This document shows positions 11,702-20,015 of a stretch of DNA of 27,475 nucleotides, one piece after another. Numbering within the stretch: the stretch's first letter is position 1; each line of letters starts with the position of its first letter. The notes beneath the pieces were generated by a model. That model did no database searches, was not told the origin of the DNA, and saw only the letters and a program-made list of their open reading frames with translations. Both the position numbers and the translations under genes were made by a program. Source of the stretch: a virus; IMG/VR virus record IMGVR_UViG_3300030041_000065, positions 1 through 27,475 of that record; one strand, given 5' to 3'.

Positions 11702-11748
11702 TTGATATCTAAAGATATCAGCTCAGACATGACATCTTTAGATATCAA
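11702..11748. repeat. 15-bp inverted repeat with GATATC cores
   Basis: TTGATATCTAAAGAT (11702-11716) is perfectly complementary to 11734-11748, with a 17-base spacer. GATATC occurs at 11704, 11714 and 11741. It lies between the divergent promoters and codes for nothing, so it is a regulator-binding site or origin element. Confidence 0.6.
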
Positions 11749-11866
11749 TTAACAATCATCACATAGACAATTAACACCAGAATAGTCAGAGGCCAATAAC
11801 CACGGGGCTTGTCATCGGTATGTTATCGAACTTTATTTAACATCGTCACATAGCATAATTAACAAC
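11749..11866. repeat. Two imperfect 30-bp direct repeats with phased TTAACA
   Basis: The segments 11749-11778 and 11837-11866 are closely similar (shared TCACATAG and AATTAACA). Each begins and nearly ends with TTAACA. The four TTAACA copies sit at 11749, 11771, 11837 and 11859, all spaced by multiples of 22 bases. The arrangement resembles iterons or a helically phased operator. Confidence 0.55.
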
Positions 11867-11886
11867 CCGTGGACGTTTGGCGACAC

Positions 11887-11915
11887 TTTGGTGGACGATC
11901 GAGCTACGTTATAAT
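11887..11915 (+). promoter_or_regulatory. Promoter for the packaging/head genes
   Basis: A perfect TATAAT at 11910-11915 lies 17 bases after TTTGGT (11887-11892), or 16 after TTGGTG. The weak -35 suggests activation. GTGGACG occurs at 11869 and 11891, flanking the -35 region 22 bases apart, and could bind an activator or repressor. Confidence 0.6.
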
Positions 11916-11947
11916 CTCGCCCCCAACACGAAATTGAGACTTAACCC

Positions 11948-12115
11948 ATGAAAGATATGACGATAGTAAATAGAAGAAACTTTAGGCAGGAATACAACTT
12001 ACTTAGACAAGAGTGCGAAGAAGTTAGAAAGCATAATATAATACTTAAGAGAGAAATGCTTAAGTTAATGAGTTTAGTTTCCAAATCTAAAATGGTCAAT
12101 AATTGTACAAATTAA
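11948..12115 (+). CDS. Small coiled-coil-like basic protein, 55 aa
   Basis: The product is rich in Arg, Lys, Glu and Leu with heptad-like spacing (about residues 12-46). It is the first gene after the promoter at 11887-11915, with a leader of about 25 bases and only a weak GAG ribosome site. The function is unknown; it could be a regulator, since it precedes the late genes. Confidence 0.5.
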   Translation: MKDMTIVNRRNFRQEYNLLRQECEEVRKHNIILKREMLKLMSLVSKSKMVNNCTN

Positions 12116-12152
12116 GTTGGGCGTGCTAATGTAAAACTGCAAATACTTTTAA

Positions 12153-12164
12153 TCCTTGCAAGGA
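12153..12164 (+). promoter_or_regulatory. Ribosome site inside a palindrome
   Basis: The AGGA of the ribosome site for the gene at 12174 is the right half of the 12-bp palindrome TCCTTGCAAGGA. In RNA, TCCT could pair with AGGA around a TGCA loop and hide the site. Confidence 0.35.
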
Positions 12165-12173
12165 ATTAAACAA

Positions 12174-12362
12174 ATGAAAGATTCACAAGTTCATGACTAC
12201 ACGGAAATGAAACAAGACACTCATTACAATGGTGTTCCATCTTGGTACGGAAAACACGTTGATAAACAACTTGCACAGCAACCAAAATATTGCGAACCAG
12301 GCGAGCCAAGTGATTCAATGAAATCGCCACACAGAAATACACAAGTTGGTCCAAAGATCTAA
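12174..12362 (+). CDS. Small polar hypothetical protein, 62 aa
   Basis: The ATG at 12174 has AAGGA eight bases upstream. The product is polar, rich in Gln, His, Pro and Ser, with no clear secondary structure, and may be disordered. It lies directly upstream of the terminase genes. No family is recognised. Confidence 0.6.
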   Translation: MKDSQVHDYTEMKQDTHYNGVPSWYGKHVDKQLAQQPKYCEPGEPSDSMKSPHRNTQVGPKI

Positions 12363-12405
12363 TATCATTTTCTATTGCACATTTGCCTAGCGCAAAGAAA
12401 GTTAC

Positions 12406-12427
12406 GAGAGCGTCTTAGGGCGCTCTC
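12406..12427 (+). terminator. Stem-loop before the terminase genes
   Basis: GAGAGCG (12406-12412) pairs with CGCTCTC (12421-12427) around an 8-base loop. Only TGCTTATT follows, so termination would be weak; it may instead process or stabilise the message. Confidence 0.4.
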
Positions 12428-12447
12428 TGCTTATTAAAGGATTAAAA

Positions 12448-12894
12448 GTGAATAGTGAGCATCCGCCAAGTAGACCGAGGCCGCTTGTAGATAGCGTTCT
12501 ATCGCACCCTAAAGGCGCTTATAAGTGGCAAAAGAAATACGATCCCGCAATCAATGAATATATTCCCGCTTTATATGAAGGTGGTCGCACGGATTGCCAG
12601 GTTGCTGTTGATATCGGAATTCATGAATCAACGTTCTACGATTGGATAAAACTATATCCTGCATTTGCTGATGCCGTTAAATACGGCAAAGCAATTAGTA
12701 AAGCGTCAATGTCTCAAGTTGCATTAGATGCGGTTTACAAAGAACGAAAAATTAACGACAAAGTTTGGCATATTATGATGAGAAATTGCCATGGCTATGA
12801 TAAAGCTGTTATCGACCCAAAAGAACAAGAAGAGAAAGACCGCCAAGAACAAATCAATAATCGGGCGCAAGAGATTATTAATGCCGAGACTTAG
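12448..12894 (+). CDS. Terminase small subunit, 148 aa
   Basis: The small terminase subunit recognises phage DNA and starts packaging with the large subunit. Residues about 45-75 form a helix-turn-helix (DCQVAVDIGIHESTFYDWIKLYP) that would bind the packaging site, and the C-terminal charged helix (about 120-148) would form the oligomer or contact the large subunit. AAAGGA lies eight bases before a GTG start. The length is close to the 162 residues of P22 gp3. The gene overlaps the large subunit gene by 14 bases. Confidence 0.8.
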   Translation: MNSEHPPSRPRPLVDSVLSHPKGAYKWQKKYDPAINEYIPALYEGGRTDCQVAVDIGIHESTFYDWIKLYPAFADAVKYGKAISKASMSQVALDAVYKERKINDKVWHIMMRNCHGYDKAVIDPKEQEEKDRQEQINNRAQEIINAET

Positions 12895-14392
12895 TGATGA
12901 GGGCAACGAAGCGCAAGCCCAATTAAAGGCACGCCTTTTAACAGACTTTCTATTTTTTATGAAAACATTCTTCCCGCTTGTTACGGGTAGAGACTTTTTG
13001 ATAAGCAATCCTAAAAACCGTGAATCACATTTTCTTACCATTGCTAGAGAGTTTACACTTGCGTCTAACCTGGAAGTCTTGTCTATTCTTTGTAATGTTC
13101 CTCCTGGTAGCGGCAAGTCAACTATTTGCAGCATGTGGGTTGCCTGGACGATGGCTCGTTGGCAGAACAGCCAATATCTATATATTTCCTACGGTAAGAC
13201 CCTCGCTACAAAGCACACGGAATTCACTCGTAGAATAATTCAAAACCCTTATTATAAAACGATGTTTGGTATAGAGGTAAGGCATGATAGCAAAGCAAAA
13301 GACCACTTCCAGACTATCCAGGGCGGCTCAGTTAAGGCGTTTGGTTCATCAGGAGCAATTACGGGGCAAGACGCTGGCTTGCCAAACTGCAATCATTTTA
13401 CCGGGGCAATTATATTAGATGACATGCACAAGCCAGACGAAGTCCACTCAGACACCATTAGGCAAACCGTCATTGACAATTATCGTGAGACTATCTTACA
13501 GCGCCCACGAGGTCCGAATGTACCAATTATTTTCATTGGTCAGCGATTGCATGAAGACGATTTGCCGGCATATATGCTCAGTGGAAACGACGAGCGAACC
13601 TGGAAAACTATAATACTCAAGGGCATTGATGATAACGGTAATGCGCTCTATCCCGAAGTGAACAGCCTGGCATCATTGCTGGATAAGCAAGAAAAGAATC
13701 CCTACGTATTCGCCTCCCAGTATCAACAAAATCCGATTCCGGCTGGTGGCGCATTATTCAAAGATAACTATTTCTTAAAGCTTCCTGAAGAACCTGAACT
13801 TATATGCACCTTTATCACTGCGGATACGGCAGAAACTGCAAAGAGCTACAACGATGCATCGGTATTTAGCTTTTGGGGTCTTTACTATGTGAAAGAGACT
13901 AGCCGAACATCCAACAGATTAGCCCTTCATTGGTTAGACTGCGTTGAATTGAGAGTAGAAGCTAAAGACTTAAAAGACGAGTTCATGTCATTTTATGGCG
14001 ATTGCATGACGCATAAGAATCAACCACTGTTTGCAGCGATAGAGAAAAAATCAACAGGTGTGACGCTGATAAGCGTGTTAAGCGATATGCGCGGCTTAGA
14101 GATAAGAGAAGTGAAGCGAACAAAGATAAGCGGCTCAAAGGCTACTAGATATCTTGAAATGCAACCCACGCTAGCAAGCAAGCTTGTTACCTTCACTGAA
14201 GGCGCAAGACATGCAAATATGTGTATTACTCACATGATGAAAATAACGGCCAATGACACGCATCGCTGGGATGATATTTGCGATACATGCTATGACGCTG
14301 TAAAGATTGCTCTCATAGACAAGAATGCTAATCACGAAGCTTACTACCAACCCTCATTCATTCCCGAATCATATGCAGGTATGTTCACATGA
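12881..14392 (+). CDS. Terminase large subunit (packaging ATPase-nuclease), 503 aa
   Basis: This motor pumps DNA into the procapsid and cuts it. The N-terminal ATPase domain shows a Walker A motif VPPGSGKST (about 73-81) and a Walker B motif IILDDMHKP (about 178-185). The RNase H-like nuclease domain begins near TADTAETA (Asp315) and continues with IEKKSTG (Glu388) and WDDICD (about 463-468). The ATG at 12881 is chosen because the longer frame overlaps the small subunit gene by more than 100 bases. The length matches P22 gp2 (499). It ends in ATGA with the portal gene. Confidence 0.93.
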   Translation: MPRLSDEGNEAQAQLKARLLTDFLFFMKTFFPLVTGRDFLISNPKNRESHFLTIAREFTLASNLEVLSILCNVPPGSGKSTICSMWVAWTMARWQNSQYLYISYGKTLATKHTEFTRRIIQNPYYKTMFGIEVRHDSKAKDHFQTIQGGSVKAFGSSGAITGQDAGLPNCNHFTGAIILDDMHKPDEVHSDTIRQTVIDNYRETILQRPRGPNVPIIFIGQRLHEDDLPAYMLSGNDERTWKTIILKGIDDNGNALYPEVNSLASLLDKQEKNPYVFASQYQQNPIPAGGALFKDNYFLKLPEEPELICTFITADTAETAKSYNDASVFSFWGLYYVKETSRTSNRLALHWLDCVELRVEAKDLKDEFMSFYGDCMTHKNQPLFAAIEKKSTGVTLISVLSDMRGLEIREVKRTKISGSKATRYLEMQPTLASKLVTFTEGARHANMCITHMMKITANDTHRWDDICDTCYDAVKIALIDKNANHEAYYQPSFIPESYAGMFT

Positions 14393-16752
14393 GATCTTTC
14401 AAAGACGACAAAAGTAAACCCAGAAAAGATGAGATGACAGTCAAAAAGTGCAAAGACTTTATTGAGAAGTGGAAAACGTACTTTAAGTTCAACGTCGACG
14501 AATACCACAACATGCACAGATTCGTGATGGCAACGCAATGGAATGAAGAAGAAACAGACATTCTAAAGAGCTTCAAGAAAGTGCCTTTGCAGTTCAATAA
14601 GCTATCAACGCTTATTAATACCCTGCTTGGCGAGCAGCAACAAAACACACCACAGATTGAGATAGTGCCCTTGTCAAATTGTACAGAGGAAGTTGCAAAG
14701 CTTCGACAGATTGTCGTTAAAGATATCATGATGTCTACTGATGCAAAGACAGTCTATCAACAAGCAGCTAGCCAAGCATTTATAGGCGGCTTTGGTGCAT
14801 TCATAATTGACACAGCTTACACGCATGATAAGAGTTTTGACCAAGATATCGTTTATCGTTCAATCAGAGACGCAACTAGATGTTATTGGGACATCGGCGC
14901 AGAGCACATTAACAAGATTGACGGTCAAAGATGTGGCTATATCACACGCATGACACGCGCCAAGTTTAAACAAATCTATGGTGAAGAAATAGAAAATAGT
15001 GTATCAGGCGAAAGCGCAGGCCGCGCAATGGCTACTAATGATGAGATAGCTGCAGCGGTTGAAACAACTATTCAGGGCGATTTAGGCTTTGGCTGGTGTG
15101 ATGATAACTCTATTACAATCATCGATGACTATGAGCGCACATACGAAACTGACACGCTATACAAACTCACGAACGGTGATTCACTCAATCAGCAAGAGTT
15201 AGATGAGCTTATAGAGTCCTCACGTGAACATATTGAAATGATGCGTCAAAAACAAGAAATGCAAGCTATGCAATCAATGCTGGGAGGGGGTGATTACGGT
15301 ATGAACCCTCAAGCTATTATGCCTCAACAGATGCAAGGCGGCATGGGCATGATGCAAGAAGGCCCTGAAGGCATGGAACCTCAGATGATGCAGCCAGAAC
15401 CAGAAATAGAGATGATGCCCAATGAAGACGACAGGATGGCGTTATATGTGGATGGTAAGCTTGTGCGCATTGAAGACGAGCGAGAATACAAGAAATCGGT
15501 ATTCATTCATAAGAAAATGGCCGGAGATTACATTTTAGAAGAAAGTGAATTCCCAGCAGAAGACTGTCCGGTTATCTTTGTTGACCAGAATTCCACCTAT
15601 GACAAAGAGGGCAAGCAGATTTGCCGGTCATTTATAACTGATGCTGTCGATGCTCAACGCTTTTTGAACTATCTCGGGACACAAATTGCATACCTACTTA
15701 AGATTAGCCGCTGGGATCAGTTTATAGGCTCAAAAGAAAACGCTAGAAGCCCGCAAACCCAAAAGATTTGGACAAATCCCGCTGCCGTTCAAGGGTTGCT
15801 GATGTACGATGAATCGCCCACAGGAATGAAGCCAGAGCAATTGCGCCCACCTGAGCTGCCTATGAGCTTAATCAATCAATACCAGCGCGCTATTGAAGAT
15901 ATGTACACATCAACTGGCATGTATCCCTCACGATTAGGGCAAGAGGGCAATGAGATATCAGGCGCGGCTATAGATGCACGCACACGACAAGGCTCATATC
16001 CTACTTATGTTGCATTCAACTCTATTAACCGAGCTATCACAGCCGGAGGTAAAATCGTTAATCAAATGATTCCGCGCGTTTATGATACTCAGCGTGTCTT
16101 ATCTTTGATGATGCCAGATGAGGGACAAAAAAATATCACTGTTAACCAACAGATGGATGAGTACGGTGAGAACATCAAGAACGATATCAGAAAAGGAAGC
16201 TTTGATGTTCGCTTGCAGGCTGGTCCAAGCTATGAAGGACAAAAAGCAGAGGCGTTACAGTCACTTAACCTTGCATTACAAGGGAATCCACAGATATTCA
16301 ATCTTGTTGCCGACTTGTATGCAGAAAACTTACCACTTACCAACACTCTTGAACTTAGGAACCGCTTTAAGACTTTGGTACCGCCTGAAATTATTGAAGC
16401 AGGTAAAAGCGGAAAGATGCCACAAGAGGCGCACCAACCTAGCGCTCAAGACCAAGCTGCGATGGCCGAAGCTCAATACAAGAAACAAAAGATTGAACTA
16501 GAAAAGCAAAAGCTACAAATGGAAATGCAAGAGCTGCAAGCTAAACTTGAGATGGATCAAAAAGAGATGCAACTCAAATACCTTGAGCACACCGCTTCAC
16601 TCGAAGAAGCCAAGCTGCGTTACATGTCAGAAACAGATAGAACGCATAGTGATAATGCTATAAGTCATGCAGATAATATAACAAAAATGATGGTTGAAAA
16701 TATGAAAGCAAAAAAGGAGAACAAAAATGGAAATACCCAACAACGTAGATGA
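14389..16752 (+). CDS. Portal protein, P22 type, 787 aa
   Basis: The portal forms the 12-fold ring at one capsid vertex through which DNA passes. The long sequence, the domain layout and a C-terminal Gln/Glu/Lys coiled coil (about residues 690-760) match the P22 portal with its barrel, which is 725 residues long. Residues 284-343 form a Met/Gln/Gly-rich insertion (16 Met in 60) not expected in the conserved core. The start overlaps the terminase stop (ATGA), and the end overlaps the scaffold gene by 26 bases. Confidence 0.85.
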   Translation: MRSFKDDKSKPRKDEMTVKKCKDFIEKWKTYFKFNVDEYHNMHRFVMATQWNEEETDILKSFKKVPLQFNKLSTLINTLLGEQQQNTPQIEIVPLSNCTEEVAKLRQIVVKDIMMSTDAKTVYQQAASQAFIGGFGAFIIDTAYTHDKSFDQDIVYRSIRDATRCYWDIGAEHINKIDGQRCGYITRMTRAKFKQIYGEEIENSVSGESAGRAMATNDEIAAAVETTIQGDLGFGWCDDNSITIIDDYERTYETDTLYKLTNGDSLNQQELDELIESSREHIEMMRQKQEMQAMQSMLGGGDYGMNPQAIMPQQMQGGMGMMQEGPEGMEPQMMQPEPEIEMMPNEDDRMALYVDGKLVRIEDEREYKKSVFIHKKMAGDYILEESEFPAEDCPVIFVDQNSTYDKEGKQICRSFITDAVDAQRFLNYLGTQIAYLLKISRWDQFIGSKENARSPQTQKIWTNPAAVQGLLMYDESPTGMKPEQLRPPELPMSLINQYQRAIEDMYTSTGMYPSRLGQEGNEISGAAIDARTRQGSYPTYVAFNSINRAITAGGKIVNQMIPRVYDTQRVLSLMMPDEGQKNITVNQQMDEYGENIKNDIRKGSFDVRLQAGPSYEGQKAEALQSLNLALQGNPQIFNLVADLYAENLPLTNTLELRNRFKTLVPPEIIEAGKSGKMPQEAHQPSAQDQAAMAEAQYKKQKIELEKQKLQMEMQELQAKLEMDQKEMQLKYLEHTASLEEAKLRYMSETDRTHSDNAISHADNITKMMVENMKAKKENKNGNTQQRR

Positions 16753-17692
16753 TATGTTGCGCGAAGCAATGACAGGTCAGAAGCTTGACCCATTGCCAGA
16801 GAAGGCGGCTGATGTTCCACATGAAACATCTGATATTAGTAGCGCAACTACCGCAAGCACCGCACCAAAAGCAGATTTACCGCAAGAAAAGGTTGTTGAT
16901 GTCCCTATTAAGCCAGCATCAAAGCCAGAAAAGCCAGAGACCAACGAATACGGGGACGCCACCGAAAATGGATTAGAGAAAGCTCATAGTCCAGATTCGA
17001 CCAATGAATACGGACTAGAGACTGAAGCGCCAAAAACCTACACAAAAGCTGAGATGGATGAATATGCTAACCGCCTTATGCGTGAGCGTGTAGCAAGGTT
17101 TGAGCGTAACAACCAACAGCAACCTACTCAGCAACAGCAACAACAGGCTGCACAGCAAGGCTTTCAGTACGATGAAAACTCAACGCAGGATTGGCAGCAA
17201 CAGTTAGAACAATTCTTCGACCAAGCCGCCGACAGGCGTGAGCAACGAAAGGCCGAGGCATTACAGGTTGCCGTTCAACAAGAAGAAATGCAGCAGCTAG
17301 GGACAAAGTTTCAATCTGGCATGAGGAAATTTGATGACTACCATGCTGTCTTAGCTGGCAAAAAAGTCACTGATGCCATGGTAATGGCTGCAAGTGATAT
17401 TAACGACCCAGCGGCCTTATTTTACGCTGCTGCTAAGCGCATGCCTGATGAATTGGCTAAGATTGCAGAGATTAAAAGCCCGTACGCCCAAGCAGCTGCT
17501 ATTGGCAGATTAGACGAAAAACTAAGGAAAGCATCAGTGAAAGTAAGCAGCGCACCTAAGCCGATTAGCCCTACGAAAACTGATACAACGACAGCATTTC
17601 AGCCTAAGCAGACATCTGGCAACGAGCTCGATGATTTGCTCCTGGCTGATAAAAAGAGTCGCTTAGCTAGTATTTCCTCTCGTAGACGTTAA
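16727..17692 (+). CDS. Scaffolding protein, 321 aa
   Basis: The scaffold directs coat assembly and leaves the procapsid before DNA entry. The protein is polar, Gln/Ala/Glu-rich and helical. It has a repeated NEYG element (about residues 67-105), a YTKAEMDEYANRLMRERVARFERN helix and a Gln run near 130-140. The C-terminus is basic (SRLASISSRRR), fitting electrostatic coat binding as in P22 gp8 (303 aa). AAGGAG precedes the ATG. Identity rests on position between portal and coat plus composition. Confidence 0.75.
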   Translation: MEIPNNVDDMLREAMTGQKLDPLPEKAADVPHETSDISSATTASTAPKADLPQEKVVDVPIKPASKPEKPETNEYGDATENGLEKAHSPDSTNEYGLETEAPKTYTKAEMDEYANRLMRERVARFERNNQQQPTQQQQQQAAQQGFQYDENSTQDWQQQLEQFFDQAADRREQRKAEALQVAVQQEEMQQLGTKFQSGMRKFDDYHAVLAGKKVTDAMVMAASDINDPAALFYAAAKRMPDELAKIAEIKSPYAQAAAIGRLDEKLRKASVKVSSAPKPISPTKTDTTTAFQPKQTSGNELDDLLLADKKSRLASISSRRR

Positions 17693-18288
17693 GTCTGATA
17701 GTTCTTAAGATAAGAAATCGCGGCCTCTAATCTTTCAATGGAATCATTCATTGATCCTAGCGAAACATTGCATTTATGGCATAAGAGGCCGCGAATCATT
17801 CCTGTATTATGGCAATGATCTACTGCTAATTTTTTTGGGCCATCCTTATTATTAGACTTCATTGATTCAGGATTATTGCAAATAGCGCAAACATTATTTT
17901 GCTTTTGAAGCATTTCTTCATAAGATTTCTTAGGAAGCTTTATCTTTCCATTCCAGACGAAAATATCTTTTTTATACTCATTTCTTTTTTTATGGCCATG
18001 AACCGCAACAAAGCTATCTTCACATCTTTTCAGGCAGTACTTACAAGAAACCCAAAGCTTATCTTTGTATCTGTATTTAATTTCATCTATGTTTAGAGGC
18101 CCATGCGTCTTGCATATCTTTATTATTCCTTCTGGAAGATCTTTGGGGGGTATTTCATAAGTTTTGTACTTACTCTTTCTTGATCGGTGAAGTTGGCAAA
18201 TACGTCTATTTTGTTTTTTATCTCTCGGCCTGTCACATCCAGGAATAATACAAATTTCATCTGAGCAACTAGAATATTCATTAGACAT
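17689..18288 (-). CDS. Endonuclease VII-like HNH homing endonuclease, 199 aa
   Basis: The C-terminal domain carries CAIC (134-137), LAVDHCHNTG (Asp157, His158, His160) and LLCHKCN (170-173), the signature of the recombination endonuclease VII/HNH fold with a zinc site. The N-terminus has further cysteine pairs (CSDEIC, CDR, CQLH and CKYC), likely a second zinc module for target recognition. It is antisense between scaffold and coat, and its stop interleaves with the scaffold stop in TTAA. GAGAGG precedes the ATG. A homing endonuclease invading the structural operon is the likely explanation. Confidence 0.85.
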   Translation of the reverse strand: MSNEYSSCSDEICIIPGCDRPRDKKQNRRICQLHRSRKSKYKTYEIPPKDLPEGIIKICKTHGPLNIDEIKYRYKDKLWVSCKYCLKRCEDSFVAVHGHKKRNEYKKDIFVWNGKIKLPKKSYEEMLQKQNNVCAICNNPESMKSNNKDGPKKLAVDHCHNTGMIRGLLCHKCNVSLGSMNDSIERLEAAISYLKNYQT

Positions 18289-18328
18289 AAAGACCTCTCT
18301 ATAGAAAAGAAGATTAATTTGGCTTAAT

Positions 18329-18359
18329 ATTGAGACTGATGTGTATTTCCAGTCTCAAT
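18329..18359. repeat. 10-bp inverted repeat between the HNH gene and coat gene
   Basis: ATTGAGACTG (18329-18338) and CAGTCTCAAT (18350-18359) are perfect complements around an 11-base loop. Neither side has a T-run, so this is not a typical terminator. It may be a binding site or a stabilising stem-loop in the coat leader. Confidence 0.5.
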
Positions 18360-18476
18360 CACCATCAATTGAGCATGTACTTAAGCGTGTAATTTATTGT
18401 CTTCCGCTGGACAGATAGGAATGAAGATTGATTTTTCAGTCTTTGTAGTTATTTGTTTATCAGAAGGTAATATACC

Positions 18477-19751
18477 ATGGCACTCAATACGTTCCAAGTG
18501 ACGCAATATGTCTTAAATGACGTTTTTATTAGATTCTGGAACTCATTATCATTTGCTCGTGTTTCCAATAGAAACCTCGAAGGCGATTTTAAAAATCTCA
18601 AATACGCTACAGGTCAGACAGTCAACTATCGCCTGGAAGAAAGATATCTAGGTGGTGAAGGCGCGACAGCAGTTGAAGAAGCTCGTATTCAGATAATCAG
18701 ACCTCTCACCATTGAAAAGCAATTTCACGTTATGTTGGGTTACAACACTTTCGAATTAACTTTCGATCGCGCACGTGACGAACCATATCTTGAAATGTGC
18801 AACGCTCCTCGCGCCAAAACACTTGGTAACAAAGTTGAGAAGTTCATCTGTTCAACCAAGTTTCAATTGCAAACCTATCAAGCAGTTGGCACACCTGGCG
18901 TAGCTATTGACCAATCAACCATCTTTGACGCTGACGCTTACATGACTGAACTTGCTATCCCTGAAGATGGCAAACGTTATGCTGCTATTTCACCGCGTAC
19001 CGCATCAAGCTTGAACAACTCATTGTTTAATGCGTTCAACATGACTGTCAACACGGGCGCGCTAATCGATGGATTTATCGGCCATTTAAGTGGTTTTGAC
19101 TTCTTCAAAACTAACTTTTTGGTACGCCAAGTTGCAGGCGCAGGTGAAACAGGCGCAGGCGCTCCCGCGGGTTATCAACTCGCTGGAACTATCACCAATG
19201 GTCCTATTGCGGCTGGTAATGGCAATTTAACAGGTATCGGCACAACTACTTTTGCTGTAACAGGCTTGATTGCTTCACAAGCAATTGCATTCAACGTTGG
19301 TGACATCGTTACTATCGCAGCGGCTTCTAATGTGTTCATGGTTAATCCTTTAACCTACCAACCATTAACAACCACAGCACAATTTGTTGTAACCGCGGTA
19401 GCAGCATCTAGTGCCGGTGGCACTGCAACTGTAACTGTTAGCCCAAGCGTTGTAACAACCGGCGCTGAGCAAAATATCTCTGCCGCTATCCCTAACGGTG
19501 CGCAGTTATATATGGCTCAATCACATAACGTTTCCTTGATGTTTCATACTCAGGCAATCGTGTTTGCAGCGCCTCCAATTAAAGAACTCAAAGGCGGCGT
19601 GGAAGCGGTTACCTCTTACTCAGACCTCTACAAGTTGGCATTAACTGCAACTTTAGGCGCTGATATTCGTAACTACCAACAATTAGATCGTGTTGACGTT
19701 CTTGCGGGTTGCACAATCAACCCTGAGTTCGCTGTAAGAATGATGTCTTAA
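18477..19751 (+). CDS. Major coat protein, P22 fold with I-domain, 424 aa
   Basis: This is the shell subunit. The N-terminal region, the segment LEERYLGGEGATAVEE and the length (P22 gp5 is 430 aa) match the P22 coat family. Residues about 235-345 form a strand-rich insertion (GTTTFAVTG, GDIVTIA, TATVTVSP), corresponding to the telokin-like I-domain of P22. AAGG lies about ten bases before the ATG. The gene is noticeably richer in G and C than its neighbours, fitting strong expression. A strong terminator follows at 19768-19801. Confidence 0.9.
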   Translation: MALNTFQVTQYVLNDVFIRFWNSLSFARVSNRNLEGDFKNLKYATGQTVNYRLEERYLGGEGATAVEEARIQIIRPLTIEKQFHVMLGYNTFELTFDRARDEPYLEMCNAPRAKTLGNKVEKFICSTKFQLQTYQAVGTPGVAIDQSTIFDADAYMTELAIPEDGKRYAAISPRTASSLNNSLFNAFNMTVNTGALIDGFIGHLSGFDFFKTNFLVRQVAGAGETGAGAPAGYQLAGTITNGPIAAGNGNLTGIGTTTFAVTGLIASQAIAFNVGDIVTIAAASNVFMVNPLTYQPLTTTAQFVVTAVAASSAGGTATVTVSPSVVTTGAEQNISAAIPNGAQLYMAQSHNVSLMFHTQAIVFAAPPIKELKGGVEAVTSYSDLYKLALTATLGADIRNYQQLDRVDVLAGCTINPEFAVRMMS

Positions 19752-19767
19752 AACGCTCTCAACGTTT

Positions 19768-19801
19768 CTCCCGCATGGTACGCAACGTGCGGGAGTTTTT
19801 T
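19768..19801 (+). terminator. Rho-independent terminator after the coat gene
   Basis: CTCCCGCA (19768-19775) pairs with TGCGGGAG (19788-19795) around a 12-base loop and is followed at once by six T residues. It would cut most transcripts after the coat gene and lower expression of the tail genes. Confidence 0.9.
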
Positions 19802-19817
19802 AAACTAAGGAGCACTT

Positions 19818-20015
19818 ATGACCGGCGAACACGTAATATATCAAGGTCGAACTATTCCTAAAGATGGCTTTAGAGCTTTCATCTATGGTTTTGGTGGCGT
19901 TCAAAAACTTGTTGAATCATGGGAAGAATATGAAAAAAATATCTCTTCGGGCTCGTGGTTTTCGACAAAGAATGCAGTTCCGACTAAAAAGCCTTATGAA
20001 AAAGGCAATAAATAA
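19818..20015 (+). CDS. Small hypothetical structural-module protein, 65 aa
   Basis: AAGGAG lies just before the ATG. The 65-residue product is basic at the C-terminus with a GDM-free, strand-helix core (about 5-45). It sits between coat and the gp4-like gene, so a head-completion or assembly role is plausible, but no family is recognised. Its TAA overlaps the next ATG by one base (TAATG). Confidence 0.65.
   Translation: MTGEHVIYQGRTIPKDGFRAFIYGFGGVQKLVESWEEYEKNISSGSWFSTKNAVPTKKPYEKGNK

Noticed and set aside
12724-13134. 136-residue antisense ORF over the terminase genes
   Set aside because: It lies opposite two clearly identified genes in frame-shadow position, with no ribosome site.
18329-18359. 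Bidirectional terminator between HNH gene and coat gene
   Set aside because: The stem is good, but neither strand has a T-run after it. Listed as an inverted repeat instead.
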